This document shows positions 24,728 through 32,738 of a stretch of 34,029 nt of DNA, piece by piece (positions within the stretch are counted from its first letter, which is position 1; each line of letters starts with the position of its first letter). The stretch is from positions 1 through 34,029 of the forward strand of contig CAIYGI010000094.1 of assembly GCA_903925685.1 (NCBI GenBank), written 5' to 3'. The DNA is from an uncultured bacterium. GTDB lineage: Bacteria > Verrucomicrobiota > Kiritimatiellia > CAIKKV01 > CAIYGI01. The position numbers were made by a program, and so were the translations under genes. Under the pieces are notes generated by a model that ran no database searches, was not told the origin of the DNA, and worked only from the letters and a program-made list of their open reading frames with translations.

Positions 24728-26872
24728 TCACGCCGTCACCTCTTTGAGCATTTTCATGATGTCGTCTTCCAGGCGCTTGATGTCCGTCTCGATGATTTCC
24801 AGCGGGCGTGGCGGTTCGTAACGGTAGAAGTGGCGGTTGAGCGGGATTTCGTAGCCGACCTTGGTCTTGGTGGTGTCAATCCACGCATCGGGGACGTGGG
24901 GCAGCACTTCGCGTTTGAAGTAGGCCTCGATGCTTTCCTTGAGCGGCACGGTTTCGGTGTCGCGCAGGTCGGCATCGGGTTCGGGCTGGCCGTCGCGGTC
25001 GCGGCAGATTTCGGCGGTCTCGTCGCGTTCGCCGAGGGCGGCAAGCACGGCCTTGAGTTCCGGGACGCTCAGGCGCACGTCGCGCGCGCGGGTACGCAGT
25101 TCGGCGAGGAAGGCCTTGCGGTCTTTGAAGAGTTTTCCCTTGGTGACTTTGCCAAAGGCGCGGAGCAGTTCGCGGATTTGTTCCTGCCGCTGGTGGCCGG
25201 TTTCGATTTCCTGCTGGCGGACGGCGGGGTCTTTCCTGGCGCTGGTGGCGAGATTCTTGAAGGCGCTCTCTTCGTCGAGTCGGGCGATACGCTCGGCGTT
25301 GGCCTGGAAGTTCAGTCGCAGCGGGCGTTCGACGGTGATCTTGTGGTAACCGAAGTCGTCGTTGTCGAAAATCTTGCTGACGACGCGCTGGCGTTGGATG
25401 GGTTGGTGGGTGATTGCGTCTTCCTCGGTGAAGGTGCGTGTCTGGCCGTCGCGGAAGTTGCCGAAAATTTTGGTGAGTTCCCCGATGTGATCGGGGTCCT
25501 TTGCCTTGTCCGATGGGTCACCAATGCGGCGGCGTTTGTTGCCGAGGCTTTTTTCCATTTGCACCCAGAACTGGCGGGCATCGATGAGTTGCACCTTGGT
25601 CTTGCGGGGTTTTTCCTTGCGGTTGGTGAGCACCCACAGGTAGGTGGAGATACCGGTGTTGTAGAAGAGTTGCTCGGGCAGAGCGACGATGGCCTCCAGC
25701 CAGTCGTTTTCGATGATCCATTGGCGGATGTTGCTTTCGCCACCGCCGGCGTCGCCGGTGAAAAGGGGCGAGCCGTTGAAGACGATGGCGAGGCGACTGC
25801 CGCCGTCCTGCGGGGCGCGCATCTTGGAGAGCATGTGCTGGAGAAATAGCAGCGCGCCGTCATTGACACGGGGCGTGCCTGCGCCAAAGCGCCCACTAAA
25901 GCCGAGGTCGTCCTTTTCCTTTTCGATGTATTTTTGCTGTTGTTTCCACTCTACGCCAAAGGGCGGATTGGCGAGCATGTAGTCGAAGGTCCATTTTTTG
26001 CCATCCGCGTTACGGTCAAACCCGTCTTTGGTGAAGGTGTCGCCGAGGATGATCTGATCAGAATCCTCGCCCTTGATGAGCATATCGGATTTACAGACGG
26101 CCCAAGCCTCGTCGTTCCAGTCTTGTCCGAAGAGTTTGGGCTGCGCGTCCGCGTTGAGGTCGCGGATGTATTTCTCGGAGACGGACAACATGCCGCCCGT
26201 GCCGCAGGCGGGGTCGTAGATGGTTTTGACGACGTGGCTGCGGGCAAGGTCATTCTCCGGGGAGAGCAGGAGATTGACCATGAGTTTGATTACCTCGCGC
26301 GGCGTGAAGTGTTCCCCGGCCTCCTCGTTGGATTGTTCCGCGCCGATCCGGATGAGTTCTTCGAAGACGTAGCCCATCTGGACGTTGTCAACGCGGGCGG
26401 GCGATAGGTCAATGGCGGCGAAGCGTTTGATGACAAGGTAGAGCAGGTCTTTCTCAGCCATGGTGGCGATTTCATCGCCAAACTTGAAGCGCTCCATGAT
26501 GGCGCGAACATTGGGTGAAAAGCCGTTGATGTAGTTGTTGAGATTCGGCGCGAGTTGGTTGGCGTCGTCGAGCAGTCCGTTGAGGCCGCTGCCGTCTGGT
26601 GGTTTGGCGAAAGTGAACCTGGAGAGGTTGTAGAACGCGTGACCGGTGATCGAGCAGAGTTTGTGTCGGATGATGTTTTCCGTCTTGGCCTTGATGGCCG
26701 AGTGTTCCTTGAGTACGGCGGGTTTGGTCGGAGCGAGGATGCAATCGAAGCGGCGCAGCACCGTGAGTGGAAGGATGACCTTGCGATACTCGTTCCGTTT
26801 GTACGGTCCGCGGAGAAGGTTGCAGATACTCCAGATGAAACTAGCGACTTGGGAATGGGTTTCAGAAGACAT
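24728..26872 (-). CDS. hsdM: Type I restriction-modification DNA methyltransferase subunit
   Basis: HsdM transfers methyl groups from SAM to adenine N6. The frame extends to 26929, but I prefer the ATG at 26872 (MSSETHSQVASFIWSICNLL), which matches the usual start and gives 714 residues. The HsdM N-terminal helical domain (YRKVILPLTVLRRFDCIL) is followed by the SAM motif DPACGTGG (220-227), the catalytic NPPF (302-305) and QLFYNTGISTYLWVL. The last 200 residues form a longer helical tail than in E. coli HsdM (529 residues). No strong ribosome site is visible. It is the first gene of the hsd operon, behind a candidate promoter. Confidence 0.93.
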   Translation of the reverse strand: MSSETHSQVASFIWSICNLLRGPYKRNEYRKVILPLTVLRRFDCILAPTKPAVLKEHSAIKAKTENIIRHKLCSITGHAFYNLSRFTFAKPPDGSGLNGLLDDANQLAPNLNNYINGFSPNVRAIMERFKFGDEIATMAEKDLLYLVIKRFAAIDLSPARVDNVQMGYVFEELIRIGAEQSNEEAGEHFTPREVIKLMVNLLLSPENDLARSHVVKTIYDPACGTGGMLSVSEKYIRDLNADAQPKLFGQDWNDEAWAVCKSDMLIKGEDSDQIILGDTFTKDGFDRNADGKKWTFDYMLANPPFGVEWKQQQKYIEKEKDDLGFSGRFGAGTPRVNDGALLFLQHMLSKMRAPQDGGSRLAIVFNGSPLFTGDAGGGESNIRQWIIENDWLEAIVALPEQLFYNTGISTYLWVLTNRKEKPRKTKVQLIDARQFWVQMEKSLGNKRRRIGDPSDKAKDPDHIGELTKIFGNFRDGQTRTFTEEDAITHQPIQRQRVVSKIFDNDDFGYHKITVERPLRLNFQANAERIARLDEESAFKNLATSARKDPAVRQQEIETGHQRQEQIRELLRAFGKVTKGKLFKDRKAFLAELRTRARDVRLSVPELKAVLAALGERDETAEICRDRDGQPEPDADLRDTETVPLKESIEAYFKREVLPHVPDAWIDTTKTKVGYEIPLNRHFYRYEPPRPLEIIETDIKRLEDDIMKMLKEVTA

Positions 26873-26945
26873 GGTGATGATTAGGTGGCGATCATCGGAT
26901 GGGTTGGGAACATTAAAAAACAGGCGCATTCAAACATGGCGTGAC

Positions 26946-26974
26946 GTATAACACTGGCTCGCTGGTGTACGCAA
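26946..26974 (-). promoter_or_regulatory. Candidate promoter of the hsd operon
   Basis: On the reverse strand TTGCGT (26974-26969) and TTATAC (26951-26946) are spaced by exactly 17 bp, 74 bp ahead of the chosen hsdM start. This is the only obvious pair in the 125-bp gap between hsdM and the redox operon. Confidence 0.45.
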
Positions 26975-27054
26975 GTGCGAAGTCCGAATCTGGGCACTGC
27001 CAGCCGGGGTCCATTGTTTTTGCGTGAAATTACCGCATGTCGCTTATCCCAACT

Positions 27055-27843
27055 TCAGGAGGAATGCGCAGCGCGTTCTTTTTCGGCCTGTTCGACGGCC
27101 GGCCTGCGCAGACGGCGCTTGCGGGCCTCTTTCTGCCGTTCGGCCAGGGCGGCGTGGATGTCGTCGCCGAGGATTTCCTGCACCTTGATCCGCGCCCGCG
27201 CCTTGAGGCCGGACTCGTCGCCAATCTCGGCGCCGTTCAGCGGCGCTTCGGCCTCGGGAAGTTTCGGGAAGATAATAGCCACTTCCGGACAGATGCGCGA
27301 GCAGGCCGGACAGTTGTTCTTGCAACCGCGCGGATTCGCCACAACCACCCTGCCGTCCGGCGCCGTGGAATAGACCCCGAACAGACAGAAACTCAGGCAC
27401 TGCTTGCATTGCCGGCAGCGGTCATGATCGATCACGGGAAACCAGGGGACCCACTCCTCTGCCGGCTCTCCGGTCTCCGCGGCTGCAGGAATTGCGTCCG
27501 CCGGTGCCTCGGCCGATTCCTTGCCGGCCAGCACGGCTAGAATTTCCGGCGCGCTTTGCTTCCGCATGTCTAGGAACACGACTTTGGTTTCGTCCAGCGG
27601 CGCCCCGGCCCAATGGAAAAGCCAGCGCACCGCTCGCGGATGACAGGCCACGACGATTAAGCGCTCACCCGCGACCAGTTCCGCCAGGCGCGGATCGCGG
27701 CGCTCCGCGATGGCGCAGAAATCGTCCACCACCATTGCGTCCGCCCGCCCCGCCAGCGCCTCGTCCACCGCCCGCCGGGTTTCCCCGGGAACGACGGCAG
27801 TCTTGGCGCAGCGGCAATAAAGTATTTGCGTTGGGTGATTCAT
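27055..27843 (-). CDS. Ferredoxin-like iron-sulfur protein of the redox operon
   Basis: The protein of about 262 residues begins MNHPTQILYCRCAKTAVVPG. Residues 1-100 form an unrecognised domain with a CRC motif and LIVVACHPRAVRWLFHWAG. The middle holds a two-cluster [4Fe-4S] ferredoxin pattern, CRQCKQCLSFC and CKNNCPACSRICPE. The end is a charged helix (AALAERQKEARKRRLRRPA). The family is not known to me; the neighbours suggest an electron carrier for the NuoEF/GltD-like complex. I chose the ATG at 27843 because GGAG stands 5 nt ahead; an in-frame ATG at 27861 lies in the heptamer array. It starts 28 bp after the oxidoreductase stop and is the last gene of the operon. Confidence 0.65.
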   Translation of the reverse strand: MNHPTQILYCRCAKTAVVPGETRRAVDEALAGRADAMVVDDFCAIAERRDPRLAELVAGERLIVVACHPRAVRWLFHWAGAPLDETKVVFLDMRKQSAPEILAVLAGKESAEAPADAIPAAAETGEPAEEWVPWFPVIDHDRCRQCKQCLSFCLFGVYSTAPDGRVVVANPRGCKNNCPACSRICPEVAIIFPKLPEAEAPLNGAEIGDESGLKARARIKVQEILGDDIHAALAERQKEARKRRLRRPAVEQAEKERAAHSS

Positions 27844-27850
27844 ATGCGCT

Positions 27851-27886
27851 CCACTCACCACTCACCACTCACTACTCACCACTCCC
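27851..27886. repeat. CACTCAC heptamer array
   Basis: CACTCAC occurs three times in tandem, followed by TACTCAC and CACTCCC, across the gap between the ferredoxin-like and oxidoreductase genes. Its right end runs over the oxidoreductase stop (27872-27874) and encodes the final Gly-Gly-Ser-Gly-Glu. Confidence 0.8.
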
Positions 27887-29551
27887 CCCCGCCAGCGCCC
27901 CGGTGGGGCAGGCGGCGATCACCTCGCCGGCGACTTCCGCCAGGGCGGCGGCCAGGGTTTGTCCGGCCGGCGGGCTGATGCGCATCTGAAATCCGCGCCT
28001 GATGAAACTGATGCCGGGCACTTCCTCGTGACGCTGCGCGACGCGGACGCACAGTCCGCACTTGATGCACTTGCCCGGTTCGAAAACCAGGCCGTTGGCT
28101 TGGATCTGAAGTTCGAACGGATGCCGCTCGCCTTCCGCGAAACGGTGGTGTTCGGCGCCCAGATACTCCACGGCGTCGCGCAAGCGGCAGTCGTCGGCCT
28201 TGCGGCAGTCGCAGTGCAGGCAGCGCTCCGCCTCGGCCCGCGCTTCCTCCGCGGTGAATCCGCCCGGCAGACCCGCGGCCGGCTCGACCCGCGCGCGGTT
28301 CACGGCCTGTTTCGACACTTCCCGCAGTTCCTCCTCCGTGAGTTTGCCGATGATGCAGTTAAAGCGCCGCAATTCGCCGCCCACCGCCGCGCCTTTTAGA
28401 AACTCGTCGCAGGCGAAGGCGCACTCCTTGCCGTCCGCGCAGGCGCGCACGGACATCTTGAGCGGCCGCAGCGCGCCGCCGATCGCAAAAACGCCCGGCA
28501 GCGGCGTCAGGTATGTATGCATGTCGGCCTGGAGCCCGCGCGCGGCCATCGGCGCGCCCAGCAGCGCGGCCTGCGCCGCGTCCAGCGTGCCCACGGCCAG
28601 GATCACGGCGTCATACGTCTGGCGCAGGTTGGCCAGCGTACGGTCGCGCCCGATGCGCACGCCTTTGTGAAAGTTCACGCCCAGGCGGCGGATATGTTCG
28701 ATCTCGCGGTCAAGCACGTCGCGTGGCAGCCGCTCGGCCGGCACATGCTCCCGCAACGCGCCGCCCGGCGCCGGCTGGTCGTCGAAGAGATCGCAGGCAT
28801 GGCCGCGCCGGCGCAGGTAGAAGGTCGCCGCCAGCCCCGCCGGTCCGGCGCCCACGACCGCCACCCGCCTGCCGCTCGCGGGCGGCAGATGCGCTTTGTC
28901 ATCTGGAGGGACGGGCTCCGTCCCGTCCGTTCCTTTCGCTCTCGCTGGCTCACGGACGACACGGAGGTCGTCCCTCCAAATTCGCGTTGCGCTGGCAGTA
29001 CCGTCACGGACGTCCTCCGCGCCGTGATCGCCGGCGAAACGTTTCAAGAGACAGATCGAAATCGGACGGTCGAGTTTGGCGCGGCGGCAGACTTTTTCGC
29101 ACGGCGCCGGACAGATGCGGCCGAGCACGGAGGGCAGGGCGATGTCGCGCCGCACCGTCGCCAGCGCCTCCGCGTGGCGGCCGGCGGCGATTTGACGGAT
29201 CATCAGCGGAATATTCAGGTGGGCGGGACAGCCGCGCTGGCAGAGCCCTTCGCAATCGCCCACGTGTTCGCTCATCAGCAGTTCCACGGCGGCGCGGCGC
29301 GCCGCCCGGACGGCAGGCGTGTCCGTCTGCACCGCCAGCCCCGCGCCCGCGGGATAGGCGCAGGCGGGCACCAGCCGGTGTACGCCCGCCACCTCCACCA
29401 CACACACCATGCAGGAGGCGCCCGGCGGCAGGCCCGGCAGATGGCAGAGCGTCGGTATCTCGATGCCGAGTTTGTGCGCGGCCTGCAGGATCGTGGCGCC
29501 TGCGGCAACTTCGACCGCGCGCCCATCGATGGTTAATTTGTGCAAGTTCAT
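27872..29551 (-). CDS. [2Fe-2S]/[4Fe-4S] FAD oxidoreductase, GltD-like, NuoG-type N-terminus
   Basis: The 559 residues read as follows. A [2Fe-2S] ferredoxin domain has Cys36, 47, 50 and 64. A NuoG-type His96-Cys100-Cys104-Cys108 cluster site is next. A GltD-type domain has Cys147-x3-Cys151-x3-Cys155, then the FAD site GAGPAG (234-239) and AVIL-AVGT. A C-terminal ferredoxin piece carries CIKCGLCVR. Enzymes of this make-up couple NAD(P)H oxidation to ferredoxin in electron-bifurcating complexes such as Nfn. Residues 192-216 are encoded by a 75-bp palindromic element inserted in frame between the linker and the FAD domain. The start overlaps the NuoEF stop by 4 nt (ATGA). Confidence 0.8.
   Translation of the reverse strand: MNLHKLTIDGRAVEVAAGATILQAAHKLGIEIPTLCHLPGLPPGASCMVCVVEVAGVHRLVPACAYPAGAGLAVQTDTPAVRAARRAAVELLMSEHVGDCEGLCQRGCPAHLNIPLMIRQIAAGRHAEALATVRRDIALPSVLGRICPAPCEKVCRRAKLDRPISICLLKRFAGDHGAEDVRDGTASATRIWRDDLRVVREPARAKGTDGTEPVPPDDKAHLPPASGRRVAVVGAGPAGLAATFYLRRRGHACDLFDDQPAPGGALREHVPAERLPRDVLDREIEHIRRLGVNFHKGVRIGRDRTLANLRQTYDAVILAVGTLDAAQAALLGAPMAARGLQADMHTYLTPLPGVFAIGGALRPLKMSVRACADGKECAFACDEFLKGAAVGGELRRFNCIIGKLTEEELREVSKQAVNRARVEPAAGLPGGFTAEEARAEAERCLHCDCRKADDCRLRDAVEYLGAEHHRFAEGERHPFELQIQANGLVFEPGKCIKCGLCVRVAQRHEEVPGISFIRRGFQMRISPPAGQTLAAALAEVAGEVIAACPTGALAGGSGE
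28904..28978. repeat. 75-bp palindromic element inserted in frame in a coding gene
   Basis: The ends TGGAGGGACG (28904-28913) and CGTCCCTCCA (28969-28978) are perfect inverted repeats. Inside are two hairpins: GGGACGG-GCT-CCGTCCC (28908-28924) and GGACGAC-ACGGAG-GTCGTCC (28954-28973). The length is exactly 25 codons and the edge coincides with codon 192 of the oxidoreductase, so the reading frame is kept. It looks like a REP/BIME-type or Rickettsia-palindromic-element-type repeat; whether it is dispersed in this genome cannot be seen here. Confidence 0.8.
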
Positions 29552-32025
29552 TCTGACTTCTGACTTCCGACTTCCGACTTCTGACTCCTGATTTCAATCG
29601 CCTCCACCGGACAGAGCGGCCGGCAGACATCGCAGCGGGTGCATTTCTGCGTATCGATCTCGTGTTTGCGGTAGGGCAGCGGCGCGATGGCGTCCACCGG
29701 ACAGGCCTGGGCGCAGATCGTGCAGCCGATGCACTTGTCTGTCACCACGTACTTGATCAAGGCCGCGCATTTGCCGGCCGGGCAGCGACCTTGCACATGC
29801 GCCTCGTACTCCTCGCGGAAGTAACGCAGGGTCGTCAGCACCGGATTGGGCGCGGTCTGGCCCAGGCCGCAGAGGCTGCCGCGTTTGACCTCCATGGCCA
29901 GCGTCTCGAGTTTCGCCAGATCCTCGGGCCGGCCCTTGCCGCCGCAGAGGCGATTGAGAATGTCGAGCATGCGCCGCGTGCCGACGCGGCAGAAGGTGCA
30001 CTGGCCGCAGGATTGGTCCTGGGTGAAGGAGAGGAAGTAGCGGGCGATATCGACCATGCAGTCGCGGTCATCCATCACCACCAGGCCGCCGGAGCCCATG
30101 ATCGCGCCCGCGCCGGTCAAGGCCTCGTAGTCCACCGGCAGATCGCAGATCGCGGCGGGCAGGCAGCCGCCGGAGGGCCCGCCGATCTGGACCGCCTTGA
30201 GCGTGCGTCCGGCCGTCACGCCTCCGCCGATCTCCTCCACGATTTCGCGCAGGCTGATGCCCATCGGTACCTCGATCAGCCCGCCGCGGCGCACCTTGCC
30301 GGTCAGCGCGAAGACCTTGGTGCCCTTGCTGGTCGCCGTGCCCAGGCGGGCAAAATCCCCGGCACCGTGACGGACAATCCATGGCGTCAGCGCCAGCGTT
30401 TCCACGTTGTTGACGCAGGTGGGTCTGCCCCATAGTCCCCGCTCGGCCGGGAACGGCGGACGCAGGCGCGGCATGCCGCGCTGTCCCTCGATCGAGGCGA
30501 TCATGGCGGTCTCCTCGCCGCAGACGAACGCGCCGGCGCCTTCCTTGATCTGGAGCCGCAGCGACCACTTCCCGCCGCACATGCCGTCGCCCAGCAAACC
30601 GGCCGCCTCCATGCGCGCGATCGCCTCGCGCACGCGCTGGACCGCCAGCGGATACTCGGCGCGCACGTAGATGTAGCCCTCGCGCGCGCCGATGCAGTAG
30701 GCGGCGATTGCCATGCCTTCCAGCACACGGTAGGGATAGGACTCCAGCAGCATGCGGTCCATGAAGGCGCCGGGATCGCCCTCGTCGCCATTGCAAACCA
30801 TGTATTTCGTCTCGCCGGCGGCGGCGCGCGCAATGGACCACTTGCGCGCGATGGGAAAGCCCGCGCCGCCGCGGCCGCGCAGCCCCGCGGCCTCGATCAG
30901 GGCGATGGTTTCCGCGGGATCCTGGCCGCCGACCACCTTACGCAGCGCCTCGAAGCCGCCGTGCTGGATGTAGGTGTCTATATCGAGCGGATCGAGTTGT
31001 CCGCAGTACTCGGTCGCGATCCGTACCTGCTTGCCCAGGAAGGCGCAGACCTGTCCGTCGCGCACATCGAGGCGGTACTTTTCGACTTCGCCGGCCGAGC
31101 CTTCCGCGAGCATTCTGTCGAGCACATCGCGCACGGCCGATTCCACGCGCCCGAGCAAGCCGCGGCGCGGAAAGACCCGCTGCACGATGCGTTCCACATC
31201 TTCCGGCAGGACGCGGGCAAAAACCGAGGCCGGCTCGGCGCCCGGCGCGGGCGCGGGGCCGCTCAGCGCCAGCGCCGAGCCGCGCGCGCGGGTGTCGCGC
31301 GCTCCGGCGGGCCAGACCACCTCCACCATCGGCGTCTGATGGCACATGCCCACGCAGCCGACGGCCCGGATGTTCGCCCGGATATTGCGTTCGCGCAGCG
31401 CCGCTTCGAGCGCCGCCCGCAACTGGAGACTGCCGCCGGCGATGCAGCAGGAACCGACCCCGATGCGGATTTCCGGCGCATCAGCCAGCCATACGCTCCC
31501 ACCATCCGGCGTTCCTTTTCCCGTGTTAATCGAGGCGCTGGCGGCGAAATCGCGGAAGACCACGGCCATTTTCGTCGGCGCGAGATGACCATAGGTGGCG
31601 GAGTCGATCACCACCACCGGCGCCAGCGTGCAGCAGCCGACACAGGCCACGCGTTCGACCGTGTACTCGCCCGCTGCGTCCGTGTCCCGGCCGTTCTCAA
31701 GCTTGAGGTGCCGGTCTATCGCCGCCTGCACCTGTTCGGAGCCCTTGACGTGGCAGGCGGTGCCGTGACACACGCAGACGCGGTGTTTGCCGGCCGGCCG
31801 CAGGCGGAAAAAATTGTAGAATGTCGCCACGCCCAGCACTGTTGCCGGCCTTATCTCGGTGATCTCGGGAATGCGCCGCAGGGCCTCGTCCGGCAGATAG
31901 TGATACTTCCGCTGGATGGCCTGCAAAATCGGAATCAGATCGCGCGCCCGCCGCCCCGCGGCGCCGACGATTTCGTCGATCTCATGAATGTCGATGGGGT
32001 CGGGCATGGGAAGGGGTCCGTTCAC
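29548..32025 (-). CDS. NuoE-NuoF fusion, NADH-binding diaphorase subunit (HydB/HndC-like)
   Basis: The 825-residue protein joins several domains. A NuoE-like thioredoxin-fold [2Fe-2S] domain has Cys86, 91, 128 and 132. A second [2Fe-2S] thioredoxin-like domain has Cys193/194, 224 and 228. The NuoF core has the FMN/NAD loops GRGGAGFP (384-391) and CNGDEGDPGAFMDR (411-424), an SLBB region and the [4Fe-4S] site CGQCTFCRVG. Two C-terminal [4Fe-4S] motifs are CIGCTICAQACPVDAI and CTRCDVCRPLCPVEAI. NADH would be oxidised at FMN and electrons passed to ferredoxin-like carriers. The final SQKSEVGSQKSE is encoded by a heptamer array. The start is GTG 32025, overlapping the upstream stop; ATG 32007 is an alternative. 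Confidence 0.88.
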   Translation of the reverse strand: MNGPLPMPDPIDIHEIDEIVGAAGRRARDLIPILQAIQRKYHYLPDEALRRIPEITEIRPATVLGVATFYNFFRLRPAGKHRVCVCHGTACHVKGSEQVQAAIDRHLKLENGRDTDAAGEYTVERVACVGCCTLAPVVVIDSATYGHLAPTKMAVVFRDFAASASINTGKGTPDGGSVWLADAPEIRIGVGSCCIAGGSLQLRAALEAALRERNIRANIRAVGCVGMCHQTPMVEVVWPAGARDTRARGSALALSGPAPAPGAEPASVFARVLPEDVERIVQRVFPRRGLLGRVESAVRDVLDRMLAEGSAGEVEKYRLDVRDGQVCAFLGKQVRIATEYCGQLDPLDIDTYIQHGGFEALRKVVGGQDPAETIALIEAAGLRGRGGAGFPIARKWSIARAAAGETKYMVCNGDEGDPGAFMDRMLLESYPYRVLEGMAIAAYCIGAREGYIYVRAEYPLAVQRVREAIARMEAAGLLGDGMCGGKWSLRLQIKEGAGAFVCGEETAMIASIEGQRGMPRLRPPFPAERGLWGRPTCVNNVETLALTPWIVRHGAGDFARLGTATSKGTKVFALTGKVRRGGLIEVPMGISLREIVEEIGGGVTAGRTLKAVQIGGPSGGCLPAAICDLPVDYEALTGAGAIMGSGGLVVMDDRDCMVDIARYFLSFTQDQSCGQCTFCRVGTRRMLDILNRLCGGKGRPEDLAKLETLAMEVKRGSLCGLGQTAPNPVLTTLRYFREEYEAHVQGRCPAGKCAALIKYVVTDKCIGCTICAQACPVDAIAPLPYRKHEIDTQKCTRCDVCRPLCPVEAIEIRSQKSEVGSQKSE
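29550..29592. repeat. TTCTGAC heptamer array at the nuoEF/oxidoreductase junction
   Basis: The sequence runs TTCTGAC, TTCTGAC, TTCCGAC, TTCCGAC, TTCTGAC and TCCTGAT. It lies wholly within the last codons of the NuoE-NuoF gene and reaches the start codon of the next gene. Confidence 0.85.
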
Positions 32026-32579
32026 TGTTTACTGTTCACTTCTCCGCTCTCACTCTTCCTCTCGCCCTCGCTCTTCGTTCCAGCCAGCCAGGCTACAAGC
32101 AACGCCGCCGCGATCAGCATGACCGCGCCGGCCGCCAGGCCGCGCCGCATGGCACGCCGCCGCACCCACTCGGCCGGCGGCGGACCCAGGCCGGCGACAT
32201 CCGGCGTGTCGTCGCGCAGCAGCGGAATCGCCGCCAGACTGATCAGCAGCGCCAGCCCGCCGCCGAGCAGCAGCCAGCGTCCCGTGGAGATACGTTCTCC
32301 GTGCCTGAAGTAAACCTGCCGCGCCCGCAGGTCGGCGGCGCGGATGCCGAGTTTCAGCGCCTCGCTGTTCGGCGCCTCGGCGAACTGGCGGCGCAGTTCC
32401 AGCAGCGCGGGCGCGTTCAACGGATCGCTCTTCACCAGCCAGGCATGGTTGGCGATCACCAGCGCGCTGACGATCAGGCAGAAGACCGCCGCCACGGCCG
32501 CGGCGGACGCGAGCGCCGCGCGCAACTTGGCGCGCCAGGATGGCGGTGGCGATGTCATGAGCTGTGGTTCAGTAGTCAT
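32022..32579 (-). CDS. Small membrane protein, first gene of the redox operon
   Basis: The protein of about 185 residues has three hydrophobic segments (AALASAAAVAAVFCLIVSAL, LLLGGGLALLISLAAIPLL and GLAAGAVMLIAAALLVAWLA). A conserved-looking loop lies between the first two (DPLNAPALLELRRQFAEAPN, then LKLGIRAADLRARQVYFRHG). I do not recognise a named family. The chosen ATG at 32579 overlaps the stop of the nucleotidyltransferase remnant (ATGA); an upstream TTG at 32588 is less likely. The tail TKSEGERKSESGEVNSKQ is encoded by repeat-like DNA, and the stop overlaps the GTG of the NuoE-NuoF gene. It could anchor the redox complex to the membrane; that is inference only. Confidence 0.6.
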   Translation of the reverse strand: MTTEPQLMTSPPPSWRAKLRAALASAAAVAAVFCLIVSALVIANHAWLVKSDPLNAPALLELRRQFAEAPNSEALKLGIRAADLRARQVYFRHGERISTGRWLLLGGGLALLISLAAIPLLRDDTPDVAGLGPPPAEWVRRRAMRRGLAAGAVMLIAAALLVAWLAGTKSEGERKSESGEVNSKQ

Positions 32580-32738
32580 TGTTGCCAATTTGTTGGAAGA
32601 TGCTCAAGATCATCAAGGTCCTTGTGCCGGCCGGATGCGCGGATAGCCATGATAACCAACGGCGTACCCGCCGATCAGAAGATACTCAACCCCGGTGTCG
32701 TTCAACAACTTCAAGAATTCGTTGAAGTCGCTGGGCAG
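32576..32738 (-). pseudogene. Nucleotidyltransferase with internal deletion
   Basis: The front reads LPSDFNEFLKLLNDTGVEYL, then IGGYAVGYHGYPR, the start of the MNT/AbiEii-like nucleotidyltransferase family up to the point just before its catalytic aspartates. The next frame reads SGRHKDLDDLEHLPTNWQQ and a TGA at 32578-32576, which is the usual C-terminal end of the same family. The two parts meet near 32636, one base out of frame, so the catalytic middle (about 100 or more residues) has been lost. No ATG is seen at the front; a CTG stands at the first homologous codon. The product must be inactive. Confidence 0.65.

Noticed and set aside
27872-32025. Respiratory complex I (nuo) operon
   Set aside because: Only NuoE/F/G-like parts are present, with a GltD-like flavoprotein; there are no membrane or quinone-site subunits.
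27872-32025. [FeFe]-hydrogenase catalytic subunit
   Set aside because: None of the H-cluster cysteine motifs is seen in any protein of the operon, so I do not call it a hydrogenase.
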